Assembly: GCF_016757215.1 (NCBI RefSeq)
Contig: NZ_JAESIY010000001.1
Location: 62,001 to 126,000, forward strand
From: Fulvivirga sediminis
GTDB lineage: Bacteria; Bacteroidota; Bacteroidia; Cytophagales; Cyclobacteriaceae
Length of the DNA stretch: 64,000 bases
Direction of reading: 5' to 3'
Position 1 is the stretch's first letter; each line of letters begins with the position of its first letter. A model generated the notes under the pieces. It worked only from the letters and a program-made list of their open reading frames with translations. It was not told the DNA's origin and did not search any database. A program made the translations under genes and the position numbers. This document shows, piece after piece, positions 42,877 through 51,580 of this stretch.

Positions 42877-44142
42877 ATGCCTAAAAAAGATCCTTATGCA
42901 TCCCTAAGGTTTAAGGAGTTTAGACACTTTTTAGTGATAAGGTTTGCCTTGATATTTGCCTGGGGGATGCAGTTCGTAGTAATAGAGTGGGAAATATACA
43001 GTATGACTAAAGATCCTTTATCATTAGGATTTATAGGACTGGCTGAAGTTATTCCTGCTGTATCATTAGCCCTTTTTGCAGGGCATTTTGTGGATAAAAT
43101 GGAAAAAAGATCCCTATTGCAAAAATGCATTATGGGATTGTTATTCATTAGCGCAGGCTTGTTTTTATTAACTTGGCCATTATTCAATGTAAATCTTTCT
43201 GGGGATCTTACCTTAATCCTTATTTATACCTTAGTATTTATTGGAGGGATAGTACGAGCATTTTTAGGTCCTACCGTATTTTCTTTATTCTCTCTTATTA
43301 TTCCTAAAAAGCACTACCCTAACGGTTCAGTGTGGAGCAGTGGTGCCTGGCAGATGGGTGCTGTGCTAGGTCCTGCAGTAGGTGGACTTACCATTGGTTG
43401 GATAGGTGTACATTGGTCTTTATTAGTAATAGTAGGTTTTGCTCTCTTGGCTTTTATATTTTTATTTTTTATAGATAGTAAGCCGATCATGAATACTGCA
43501 AAAGATCAAGGTGTATGGAAGAGCTTGAAGGAAGGTATTCAGTATGTTTATAGCACCAAGGAAATTCTTGGAGCTATTTCTCTTGATATGGTAGCAGTTC
43601 TTTTTGGTGGTGCGGCGGCCTTATTGCCGGTTTTTGCTCAGGATATACTTCATGTAGGATCCACGGGTTTTGGTTTACTGAGAGCCGCGCCCGCAGTCGG
43701 TTCCTTCCTCACCATTATGACAGTGACATACTTTCCTCTTAATAGATATGCTGGGGCAAAACTGTTGATGGCCGTTTTTGGGTTTGGTGCCTCCATTATT
43801 GTTTTTGGACTTTCTGATTGGTTCTTACTTTCTTTAATGGCGCTGTTTTTCAGCGGTGTTACGGATGGTATTAGTGTGGTCATTCGGCAGACTATATTAC
43901 AGTTAAAAACACCTGATAATATGAGAGGTAGGGTCTCCTCAGTAAATAGTATGTTTGTGGGCTCATCTAATGAGCTAGGAGCCTTTGAAAGTGGCATAAC
44001 AGCAAAGCTCATGGGTACCGTTACAGCTGTGGTATTTGGTGGAGGCATGACATGTCTTGTGGTATTACTTACGGGTCTATTCTCTCCTAAGATGCGAAAG
44101 CTTGATTTTAGTAAAGACTTGCATGATAATGATTTAAGTTAG
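42877..44142 (+). CDS. MFS transporter (EntS/macrolide-efflux-like)
   Basis: This 421-residue protein has about twelve transmembrane helices. The loop between helices 2 and 3 has GHFVDKMEKRSLLQ, a form of the MFS motif A, and GRVSSVNSMFVGSSNELGAFESG near 355-380 is typical of the enterobactin-exporter/macrolide-efflux subfamily. The exported substrate is unknown. The TetR operator and promoter lie directly downstream, so the TetR regulator could also affect this gene only if transcription is linked; it has its own upstream region. Confidence 0.88.
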   Translation: MPKKDPYASLRFKEFRHFLVIRFALIFAWGMQFVVIEWEIYSMTKDPLSLGFIGLAEVIPAVSLALFAGHFVDKMEKRSLLQKCIMGLLFISAGLFLLTWPLFNVNLSGDLTLILIYTLVFIGGIVRAFLGPTVFSLFSLIIPKKHYPNGSVWSSGAWQMGAVLGPAVGGLTIGWIGVHWSLLVIVGFALLAFIFLFFIDSKPIMNTAKDQGVWKSLKEGIQYVYSTKEILGAISLDMVAVLFGGAAALLPVFAQDILHVGSTGFGLLRAAPAVGSFLTIMTVTYFPLNRYAGAKLLMAVFGFGASIIVFGLSDWFLLSLMALFFSGVTDGISVVIRQTILQLKTPDNMRGRVSSVNSMFVGSSNELGAFESGITAKLMGTVTAVVFGGGMTCLVVLLTGLFSPKMRKLDFSKDLHDNDLS

Positions 44143-44156
44143 CTTTATTGAATAAC

Positions 44157-44174
44157 ACTTACTAATTAGTAAGT
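44157..44174. promoter_or_regulatory. Perfect 18-bp palindrome, TetR operator candidate
   Basis: ACTTACTAATTAGTAAGT is its own reverse complement. It ends 5 nt before the -7 box of the TetR gene, where a bound repressor would block transcription. Length and symmetry fit TetR-family operators. Confidence 0.7.
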
Positions 44175-44179
44175 CTTTG

Positions 44180-44187
44180 TATATTTG
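44180..44187 (+). promoter_or_regulatory. -7 promoter box for the tetR-fabF pair
   Basis: TATATTTG matches TAnnTTTG. It lies only 4 nt before the GTG start at 44192, so the transcript would be leaderless or nearly so. The palindrome at 44157-44174 takes the place of the spacer. Confidence 0.6.
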
Positions 44188-44191
44188 CGTT

Positions 44192-44755
44192 GTGAATACT
44201 AGAGAAAAAATAATTATTCTTGCCAGAGAGCAAATACTAAAAATGGGGTATAAAGGGTTTAGCTTTAATGATATATCGGCACCCTTAAATGTTAAAAATG
44301 CAGCTATACATTATTATTTTCCTACGAAGGAGGACCTTGGATTAGAGGTATTAAATAATGAAATTGAACGCTTTCAAAATTGGTTTGCTAATATAGAAGA
44401 CCTGAGCTGTTGGCAAAAGCTAGAGGCATTCTTCGAATTATATGATGTTAGGCTTATAGAGCAGCAAATGTGTATGCTGGGGAGTTTATGTTCTTCTTTC
44501 TTTACCGTCACAGAGGCTATTCAGGATCGCCTGAAGTTAATCATGAATGATATAGAAGAATGGCTAATCGGTGTGATAAATGAAGGAGTAGCAGAAGAGG
44601 CTTTCAATTTTGTAGGTGAACCTAAAGACAAGGCCAAAGTAATTTTATGCAGTCTCGTTGCTGGGGTTCAATTTACTCGTGCTTTGGAGGAAGATTATTT
44701 TACCCGTTTAAAACATCAATTAAGATTAGAACTAAACATACATACTAATGACTAG
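44192..44755 (+). CDS. TetR family transcriptional regulator
   Basis: This roughly 187-residue regulator has an N-terminal helix-turn-helix (about 5-50: REKIIILAREQILKMGYKGF, then NVKNAAIHYYFPTKEDL), with the YYxFPTKEDL ending typical of TetR. The C-terminal helical domain binds an unknown ligand. The GTG at 44192 (MNTREKI) fits family starts; a TTG at 44177 would add residues that overlap the -7 box. A perfect palindrome upstream suggests autorepression. It overlaps the FabF gene by 8 nt, so the two are co-regulated and the ligand may be a fatty-acid-derived signal (inference). Confidence 0.88.
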   Translation: MNTREKIIILAREQILKMGYKGFSFNDISAPLNVKNAAIHYYFPTKEDLGLEVLNNEIERFQNWFANIEDLSCWQKLEAFFELYDVRLIEQQMCMLGSLCSSFFTVTEAIQDRLKLIMNDIEEWLIGVINEGVAEEAFNFVGEPKDKAKVILCSLVAGVQFTRALEEDYFTRLKHQLRLELNIHTND

Positions 44756-45998
44756 AAGAGTAGTGATAACAGGATTAGGCGCATTAACTCCTATTGGAAA
44801 TAATGTTTCTGACTTTTGGGATGCTTTGCTGGCAGGTACCAGTGGCGCCGGGCCTATCACCAAATTTGACACAGAGCTTTTCAAAACAAAGTTTGCCTGT
44901 GAGTTAAAGGGTGTTAACCTTGAGGATCATTTTGATAGAAAAGAAATTCGTAAGAATGATCCTTTTACGTTATATGCGCTCATAGCTTGTAAAGAAGCTA
45001 TGGAAGATTCAAAAATTGAGCTTTATAAAACAGATACAAATCGCTTTGGCGTAATATGGGCTTCTGGTAACGGAGGTATTACTACCTTTGAAAATGAAGT
45101 GCTAGAGTACGCTGAGTCTACACGAGGACCAAGATTCTCTCCCTTTTTTATTCCTAAAATTTTAGTTGATACTCCTTCTGGTGCGATAGCATTAAAATAT
45201 GGACTTAGAGGTGTAAATCATTGTACAGTATCAGCCTGTGCCTCTTCTACTAGTGCTCTGATGGATGCATTAAATTATATCAGATTAGGCAAAACAGATA
45301 TAATGCTTGCTGGAGGTTCTGAAGCAGCCATTACAAGGGCAGGAATTGGAGGTTTTGGAGCCATGAAAGCTTTGTCTACTAATAACGATAATGCCAACGA
45401 GGCCAGCAGACCTTTTGATGTAAATCGTGATGGTTTTGTAATGGGTGAAGGTGCCGGAGCTTTAATACTTGAAGAATACGAGCATGCAAAAGCCCGCGGG
45501 GCACATATATATGCTGAACTGGTGGGTGCCGGCATGTCTAATGATGCCTATCATGCTACCGCTACTCACCCTGAAGGAGAAGGAGCTCAGCTGGCCATTC
45601 AAATGGCTCTTGATGAAGCTCAAATTACTATGGCTGAAGTTGATTATGTAAACTTGCATGCTACTAGTACACCAGTAGGTGATGCTTCAGAATTAAGAGC
45701 CATTTATAATATTTCTAAAGGTAATACAAGCCATTTGCATGTAAGTGCTACTAAGTCTATGACCGGGCACCTATTGGGTGCTGCAGGGGCGGTAGAAGCC
45801 ATAGCAGCTGTAAAAGCGATTGAAAAGGGCGTGGTCCCTCCTACTATCAATACAAAGGATGTTGATCCAGATTTGCCTGAAGGTATAAACCTTACTTTAG
45901 GACAGAAGGTAGAAAAGAATATTAATTATGCCATCAGTAATACATTTGGTTTTGGTGGTCATAATGCCATAGCTCTTTTTAAGAAATATAAGGCTTAA
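44748..45998 (+). CDS. fabF: Beta-ketoacyl-ACP synthase II (FabF-like)
   Basis: This 416-residue condensing enzyme has the full catalytic set: C164 in VSACASSTSA, histidine in NLHATSTPVGD (near 304) and histidine in KSMTGHLLGAAG (near 341). It elongates acyl-ACP by decarboxylative condensation with malonyl-ACP. No acyl carrier protein gene is adjacent, unlike the usual housekeeping fabF locus. Together with the overlapping TetR gene, this suggests an accessory, regulated copy. Its stop overlaps that of the convergent cyclase by 4 nt. Confidence 0.92.
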   Translation: MTRRVVITGLGALTPIGNNVSDFWDALLAGTSGAGPITKFDTELFKTKFACELKGVNLEDHFDRKEIRKNDPFTLYALIACKEAMEDSKIELYKTDTNRFGVIWASGNGGITTFENEVLEYAESTRGPRFSPFFIPKILVDTPSGAIALKYGLRGVNHCTVSACASSTSALMDALNYIRLGKTDIMLAGGSEAAITRAGIGGFGAMKALSTNNDNANEASRPFDVNRDGFVMGEGAGALILEEYEHAKARGAHIYAELVGAGMSNDAYHATATHPEGEGAQLAIQMALDEAQITMAEVDYVNLHATSTPVGDASELRAIYNISKGNTSHLHVSATKSMTGHLLGAAGAVEAIAAVKAIEKGVVPPTINTKDVDPDLPEGINLTLGQKVEKNINYAISNTFGFGGHNAIALFKKYKA

Positions 45999-47128
45999 TC
46001 ATCGGTTATAAACTCCTTATTTTCATTCACAAACCTGCGAGATATGCTGTGTACTTTTACCGGTTTACGCTTACCTCGCAGGTCTAGGTCTCCTAACTCT
46101 TCTACTTCATAATCATCATTCAAGGGTAGCAATAACGCCAACTCACCTGATATAAGTAGTCTTTTGTTAAATTCATTACACTTAGATTCTATTCGTGATG
46201 TGGTATTAAGCACATCCCCTGTGAAAATAATGTCTTTTTTAAACGTACCTACTTCACCTGTTGTCACTTCTCCACAATGCAGGCCCGCCTTGAAACTTGG
46301 TGTCACTCCATACTTTTCCATATACTTGTGAGCTTTTTGCTGAATGATATCTTCAATATCAAAAAAGCATCGCACACAATTGGCCTTGCTCACACCATAT
46401 TCTAGCTTCCAGGTAATTACGACTTCATCTCCTACGTACTGATAAATTTCTCCTTCTCTTTCTATTATCGCTTTAGTTACATCTTCAAAAAAGCGGTTAA
46501 GAAGCTTGAAATAGCGCTTATGGCCAAGCTTTTCAGCAATAGTAGTAGAGGATTTGAGATCTAAAAACATGAAAATACGTTCTTCATTGATCGGTGAATG
46601 ATATTTTCCTAAAAGTGTTTCAAAGAATACCCCTCTTCCATACTTGTCATTAATCTGAAGAATGATCATGGTAAGAGTAGAAATGGTACTCCAGGATACT
46701 ACATTTAAAGCAAATGCATAGCTGCTAACAAACTCAGTGATGTTGAACCACAAGTTGCCGTCAAAATAAGATTCTCCTATGAATACCCAATAATAAAAAA
46801 GAAATGCGGCTATGCTCACCACGGAAATGATGATTATGAAAGAAAGTAAGTTGATAATGATAACTAGGCCTAAAGGAAGTTTTCGTAGCCGGTCTTTTAG
46901 AAAGAAAGTGATGGCAAATCCACCGAGGAAGCCGCCAATAGTAACGGCAAGAATGCTGGTGTAAAGTGTGGTTTCTAAGTCATAATCATTAAACTCAAAA
47001 GCTTCTTGAGATAACTTAAGCATGTGATTATAATATACAATTAGCACACTCAGAGCTATCCAACTTAGTGTTATGAATAGCACAGTTCTCAGCTTTATTT
47101 TAGTATTATTTGATATAAGTTTACCCAC
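45995..47128 (-). CDS. Membrane-anchored class III adenylate/guanylate cyclase
   Basis: This 377-residue protein has about four N-terminal membrane helices (about 12-170) followed by a class III nucleotide cyclase domain (about 185-355). The two metal aspartates are in MFLDLKSST and YVGDEVV, and the later GLHCGEVTTGEVG and TGDVLNTTSRIES carry the asparagine and arginine of the active site. It should make cAMP or cGMP from ATP or GTP; the substrate-selecting residue is not typical enough to decide. A Crp/Fnr protein with a cyclic-nucleotide-type fold lies 12 kb away, but no link is shown. Confidence 0.88.
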   Translation of the reverse strand: MGKLISNNTKIKLRTVLFITLSWIALSVLIVYYNHMLKLSQEAFEFNDYDLETTLYTSILAVTIGGFLGGFAITFFLKDRLRKLPLGLVIIINLLSFIIIISVVSIAAFLFYYWVFIGESYFDGNLWFNITEFVSSYAFALNVVSWSTISTLTMIILQINDKYGRGVFFETLLGKYHSPINEERIFMFLDLKSSTTIAEKLGHKRYFKLLNRFFEDVTKAIIEREGEIYQYVGDEVVITWKLEYGVSKANCVRCFFDIEDIIQQKAHKYMEKYGVTPSFKAGLHCGEVTTGEVGTFKKDIIFTGDVLNTTSRIESKCNEFNKRLLISGELALLLPLNDDYEVEELGDLDLRGKRKPVKVHSISRRFVNENKEFITDD

Positions 47129-47232
47129 TCTTAAAATATTGATATGTAGAGGTCTACATCTGGCTTATACGACAAAATATTTGGTAGAATGTTTAAGTAA
47201 ATCTAAAACTTAATATTATTTGACATAAACAG

Positions 47233-47262
47233 AAAGACCGATTCATCGGAATCGGCCTCTTT
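47233..47262 (-). terminator. Terminator candidate after the DUF4199 gene
   Basis: CCGATTC (47238-47244) pairs with GAATCGG (47249-47255) around ATCG. AAAGA/TCTTT extends the stem across a two-base bulge. It lies 22 nt past the DUF4199 stop on the minus strand. Confidence 0.65.
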
Positions 47263-47283
47263 AAAATTATAAGTGCTAATTTC

Positions 47284-47751
47284 TTAAGGAATAGGTTTTT
47301 CCATTTCTTTCAGGTGGCTATATTTATAATATTGCATCAAGATAAATGAAGTAAGTATCCCTGAAAATGTGCCTTCAAAAAGAATTACTACTCCTGATAT
47401 AAATGGATTTAAATAAGGGCCGAAATATTCGAATTGTTTTAATTCATTCATGAAGTTGACATCAATAAGCAGGTATATAATTACAAATGCAGAAAATATA
47501 AAAAGTGCAATAGCAGATGTGGCGATGCCTACACCCAATCCATTGAAATACGCGAAGGAATTTCTGTTATGCTGCTTAAAGCTTTTGATAGCCATAAATA
47601 TGCCGGAGAAGACAAATACATAATTGAGGGCTCTCAGTTCGTATATATGTATCCATCCGGTAAGGCGCATTAAAAAAAAGAATGCTATTAGTCCTGCCGC
47701 TGTAAGCAGTCCATAATAAAAACTGGTGTTTTCGAGAGTATGCTTTTTCAT
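47284..47751 (-). CDS. DUF4199 family membrane protein
   Basis: This 155-residue protein has four hydrophobic helices (about 13-33, 40-58, 72-97, 112-140). The pattern NSFAYFNGLGVGIATSAIA in the middle is characteristic of DUF4199, a Bacteroidota inner-membrane family of unknown function. It is a single gene between the cyclase and the barrel protein, all on the minus strand, with a terminator on each side. Confidence 0.78.
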   Translation of the reverse strand: MKKHTLENTSFYYGLLTAAGLIAFFFLMRLTGWIHIYELRALNYVFVFSGIFMAIKSFKQHNRNSFAYFNGLGVGIATSAIALFIFSAFVIIYLLIDVNFMNELKQFEYFGPYLNPFISGVVILFEGTFSGILTSFILMQYYKYSHLKEMEKPIP

Positions 47752-47821
47752 GGCTATCGTACTTTGGTTATAAATATATAACCATGAAAAATAAGAAAAG
47801 TTTAATTAAAACTCGATTAAT

Positions 47822-47854
47822 ACAAAAAAAGCTAAGCCCATATGAGCTTAGCTT
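47822..47854 (-). terminator. Rho-independent terminator after the barrel protein gene
   Basis: AAGCTAAGC (47829-47837) pairs with GCTTAGCTT (47846-47854). On the minus strand a T run follows (complement of ACAAAAAAA). It lies 27 nt past the stop codon. Confidence 0.8.
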
Positions 47855-47880
47855 CTAGTATTTATGATTTTATAATACTC

Positions 47881-48420
47881 TTAGAATGAGTAAGAAAGAC
47901 CAAAGTCAAGTCCTGAAAATCTGTTTCCACTATATAGTTCAGCATTAGCGGCCCATTGCTTAGAAAAATACCATCTTCCACCTGCTTGCACTTTTACTAA
48001 GGCTCCTGAGTCTTCTAAATCATTACCGGGTCCATCATAGTTATCTCCCCAAATAGTTGCACCTAAAGTAAGTCCACCATATAAATCTAGTTCTTGTGGC
48101 AACCCACTAATATGGCCACCATAATGATAGTCTCCCCTGAAGCCTATATTGAAGATATTATAGTGGTAATCATAGCGTCTGCCGCCAACCCAAAAGTCCT
48201 CACCACGTCTTCTGTAACTAACTCTTGGACCAATAGTAACTTTGTCAGATACTCCAAAATCCATTCCTGCATATACAGGTACACCCCAATCTGAAAATCC
48301 GAGCCCAAAGTTTACTTGTCTGAAACCTTGACCAGGCTCAAAGCCTTGTGCGTTGGTTTTTAAATTAAAGCCAAAAAAAACTAGCGCTATTAAAATTGTA
48401 CTTCTTAATACCTTTTTCAT
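47881..48420 (-). CDS. Small outer-membrane beta-barrel protein
   Basis: This 179-residue exported protein has a signal peptide (about 1-24, ending TNAQ). The mature part is rich in glycine and aromatic residues, with about eight amphipathic strands, and ends GLDFGLSYSF with a terminal phenylalanine, the outer-membrane barrel signature. It resembles OmpW/OmpX-sized eight-stranded barrels. The function is unknown. Confidence 0.8.
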   Translation of the reverse strand: MKKVLRSTILIALVFFGFNLKTNAQGFEPGQGFRQVNFGLGFSDWGVPVYAGMDFGVSDKVTIGPRVSYRRRGEDFWVGGRRYDYHYNIFNIGFRGDYHYGGHISGLPQELDLYGGLTLGATIWGDNYDGPGNDLEDSGALVKVQAGGRWYFSKQWAANAELYSGNRFSGLDFGLSYSF

Positions 48421-48590
48421 TGTTTAAGTTATTTGTTAACAGTATTTAAGGTTGTTTATACCTAATTCAAACGCCTAAATAGCTTTAATGTTTAGAATTT
48501 CTTGCTATTTGGTGAATGATATAAGTCGATAAACAGCTGCAATTTCCGAGTAATTTTCTTTTTCTCAAAGTATCTGTCGAAATACAACTT

Positions 48591-50969
48591 TTAAGCTTCT
48601 ATTTGTTCTAGTACCGATTTAAGTAGATCACTACCAAATTGTTTTGCAGAAGTGTTTAAATTGATTTCTACTCGAATCGCTTTTAAGCCATTAGCACCTT
48701 GTAACTCTTCTAGCTCTAGAAATTCTACGTTTTCAGTGAGATACCCTATAGATTGCAGGTAATTGATATAGCCTACATATTCCTCAGCTTCTTTTTGTTG
48801 TGTATATACTATGGCTAGTCTTCCTGGTTGAGTAAGCCGCTCATCCGAATCTTTTATAAATGCCTTATCAATGCGTTTTTTTACTATTTCATAACTGATA
48901 TTATAGGCACCATCTACATCAAAGTGCTTTTCATCTCTTCTAAACTTTATAGATAAAGGTTCTCCATGCACAAGTATAAGCTGTGTGATGTCTAATGGTC
49001 TAGGTAAGGAAGGTTTCAACTTGGCGATGTTAACAGCTATTTCACATTGAGTAATCAGCTGCCAAAGCCTGAAATTTTTCAAGTATATAATGTCAAAATT
49101 ATGCTCTTGAACCAATGAGCCTCCTAGGTAGATATTGTACTCTACACCATCAGTTTTATATTTTTCATAATAATGAGGAAATATCTCCTGAGCATCTTCT
49201 TCCACTTTATCAAGATAAGTAGTGATGTGGTCATTGATGAGTGTAAGGCTTTCCTCAAAATCTTTTCGCTTATTATAAATTACTCCCAAATTTGGATCAA
49301 GCAGCTTTTCATAGTTATTTATAATAGGCCTTAACAGCTCATCTTTCTTGAAAAATTTGAATATTGAACTTACTTCTTCCCTAAGGAACTCTAGTATTCC
49401 AGATTCATCTCCAGAATTTAAACCTTTAGAAAGTTGATCAATCTGCTTTTCAACTCTAAAATTAATTTCATCCAGAATGGGAATGTTTTTATAAGTCATG
49501 ATAGTATCTATGACTTTTTTAACCTGCTCGAGGTTATTGATGAGATCCATTTGAATGGCTGCAGACCTTTCTCCGCTAGAATTTCTAATATCAGCCAAAC
49601 CATAGATAGGATAAACTTTAGGGAATACGATCTCTTCAAACTTGGCTTTAATTCCTTTTCTTCTTTTATGCATTAAGTTAAAGCCACTTTCAATAAATTT
49701 CCATTCCACAGTAGGATGTATAGCAGTGCACTCTTCCTGTATTAGCGCACGTACTTCTGTTTGCATATCAGATAGTACCCTTCTTACGGCGGCGGTGAAC
49801 ATAGGCAATACGCTATATAATTTGGCCGCGGTAAGTGCATTGAGTTTCCCTGGCTCAGGGCTACCCAATTCTATAATGCCCAGTACTTTGCCTTCATGAA
49901 CGAGAGGGGCTATTACTACATTTTGAATGCCAAGTCTCAGCAGACCGTTTTCAATACAACCACAGCTATCATAGTCTGATAGCTCTTCTATTATAACAGG
50001 TTTTTTATCAGTATAAGCTTTTACATATATCGAATCAATTAAGTTTTCACACTCCAAACGATCATCTTCTGGATCCATCAAAAAACTACTCCAATTGTCC
50101 TCACCATAATTTGAAATAATATTGTAGTTAGGATCAAAGTAAGATAAACCAAGCTGTAGGTTTGGCATACCAAATATAGAGCGGATTTTTTCACGGATAG
50201 AAATGAAATTTTCTTGATCAGTTACGGCATTCTTTTTTAATAAATCATATTTCACAGAAGATAGCATTTCTTCTATAGTTACATCTGTTAACCTCATGAT
50301 GCAAAATCCTTGAAATTCAAAAACTTCAGGATCAATATATTTGAGCCATAAATCTATGTCATCGATATTACTCAATAGCATATTTATAACCTTCTTATCA
50401 ATAGGTTGAGGCTCAGAAAGAGTGATAACATCAGCAAATTGAGTATTAATATCAATTTTGTATACCCTTCTTAAGCCTGTTTTGCCATCAGGTATACTTA
50501 TAACTATCGGTTGGTCTATTTCAAAGTTAGTTCCATAGTATTTGTTTAAAATATATAAACAAGCCATGCGTATTTTCCCTTTAGCAATATCATTTTTAGG
50601 AATATTGGCTTCCAGATCTTCTCTCACCTTTCCAAACGGAAGTAAATGAGCATATCTTGGAGTAGCATAGAAACCTTCTGCGCTAAACGGTAAAATGGCT
50701 GCTGCAATTTCTGATTCTATAAGAGCTGGAGGAAAAATAACGCTCATAAGGAGGCCTACAAGCTCTTTGTGCTTGTCTACGATGCTAAGGTCCTCAATGG
50801 GCTGCCTGAGCTCAGGGGCCCCATTGATTAACGTCTTGATTTTTTCTGCCGGATAGCCAGAGAACGTTCCGTTTTCATCAAGATTGACCTCCCAATAGTC
50901 TATTAAACCGGATAGGTTAAGCACCGATTTAAAAGGAATAGTGTAGGGATAGGAAAAACAGGTCTTCAT
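48591..50969 (-). CDS. GAF domain protein, large, unknown signalling role
   Basis: This 792-residue cytoplasmic protein has no signal peptide or membrane helix. A GAF-like domain lies at about 255-405: DPNYNIISNYG, then KPVIIEELSDYDSCGC and LGIQNVVIAPLVHEGKVLGIIELGS. The long N- and C-terminal regions are mostly helical and I do not recognise them; no kinase, cyclase or GGDEF motif is visible. Proteins of this design occur in Bacteroidota. It stands alone. A ligand- or redox-sensing role is inferred from the GAF domain only. Confidence 0.7.
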   Translation of the reverse strand: MKTCFSYPYTIPFKSVLNLSGLIDYWEVNLDENGTFSGYPAEKIKTLINGAPELRQPIEDLSIVDKHKELVGLLMSVIFPPALIESEIAAAILPFSAEGFYATPRYAHLLPFGKVREDLEANIPKNDIAKGKIRMACLYILNKYYGTNFEIDQPIVISIPDGKTGLRRVYKIDINTQFADVITLSEPQPIDKKVINMLLSNIDDIDLWLKYIDPEVFEFQGFCIMRLTDVTIEEMLSSVKYDLLKKNAVTDQENFISIREKIRSIFGMPNLQLGLSYFDPNYNIISNYGEDNWSSFLMDPEDDRLECENLIDSIYVKAYTDKKPVIIEELSDYDSCGCIENGLLRLGIQNVVIAPLVHEGKVLGIIELGSPEPGKLNALTAAKLYSVLPMFTAAVRRVLSDMQTEVRALIQEECTAIHPTVEWKFIESGFNLMHKRRKGIKAKFEEIVFPKVYPIYGLADIRNSSGERSAAIQMDLINNLEQVKKVIDTIMTYKNIPILDEINFRVEKQIDQLSKGLNSGDESGILEFLREEVSSIFKFFKKDELLRPIINNYEKLLDPNLGVIYNKRKDFEESLTLINDHITTYLDKVEEDAQEIFPHYYEKYKTDGVEYNIYLGGSLVQEHNFDIIYLKNFRLWQLITQCEIAVNIAKLKPSLPRPLDITQLILVHGEPLSIKFRRDEKHFDVDGAYNISYEIVKKRIDKAFIKDSDERLTQPGRLAIVYTQQKEAEEYVGYINYLQSIGYLTENVEFLELEELQGANGLKAIRVEINLNTSAKQFGSDLLKSVLEQIEA

Positions 50970-51522
50970 TATGCGTAAGGAGTTAGTTGCTGTCTTTTGA
51001 TTGATACGTTAAAATTAGAATTATGGTTAGATTGAAATCCTAACATATACTATATCATTAAAGTCGTGCTGGCGATTAAAATATTTTATATATATACCGA
51101 TTTTTCGTATAAATTGGTTCCTTCCGTTTATCCACTTTATCTTTTGCATGCTGCTATAGCTGGTTTTAACTATGCAAATTAGATTTGAAATCGGCTTGGA
51201 ATTGGCCATTAAGTTGTTGAAAGAATAGGATAATCTAGCTGTTTTATAAATCTGTTCACGTCTATAGTGACTTGATTTTTATCTATAGAACAGAGAGTCC
51301 AGAAAAGAATGGTACCGGAATCAGCTCGTAATATTGCAGCTAGAAATAGAATATAATCTAGTGTTTAAGAATTTATTCAAAAGCTCTTGTCAAAATATAG
51401 AATAACTTGTTCGACATGTTGGATCAAAATATAAATAAGCTTTCTCAATAAAATTTTTCATATATGAAAATCTTCGAGATGTTGAATATGATCAAAGTGT
51501 GGGAATAATAGTAGATTTTGAG
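50970..51522. other. Gene-free stretch, 553 nt
   Basis: This AT-rich stretch lies upstream of the GAF gene and downstream of gldJ. I see no convincing gene, promoter box or repeat. Short minus-strand frames here lack a start context or family features. Confidence 0.5.
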
Positions 51523-51558
51523 CAATAAAAAACCCCATCCGAGTGAACGAATGGGGTT
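51523..51558 (-). terminator. Rho-independent terminator after gldJ
   Basis: AACCCCAT (51531-51538) pairs with ATGGGGTT (51551-51558), with two more pairs inside a mismatch and a six-base loop. On the minus strand a T run follows. It lies 22 nt past the stop. Confidence 0.85.
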
Positions 51559-51580
51559 GTGTATATTTTCAGGCTGGTAA

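Noticed and set aside
51027-51209. 60-codon minus-strand frame upstream of the GAF gene
   Set aside because: Composition and start context are unconvincing, and it lies in the likely upstream region of the GAF gene; no domain was recognised.
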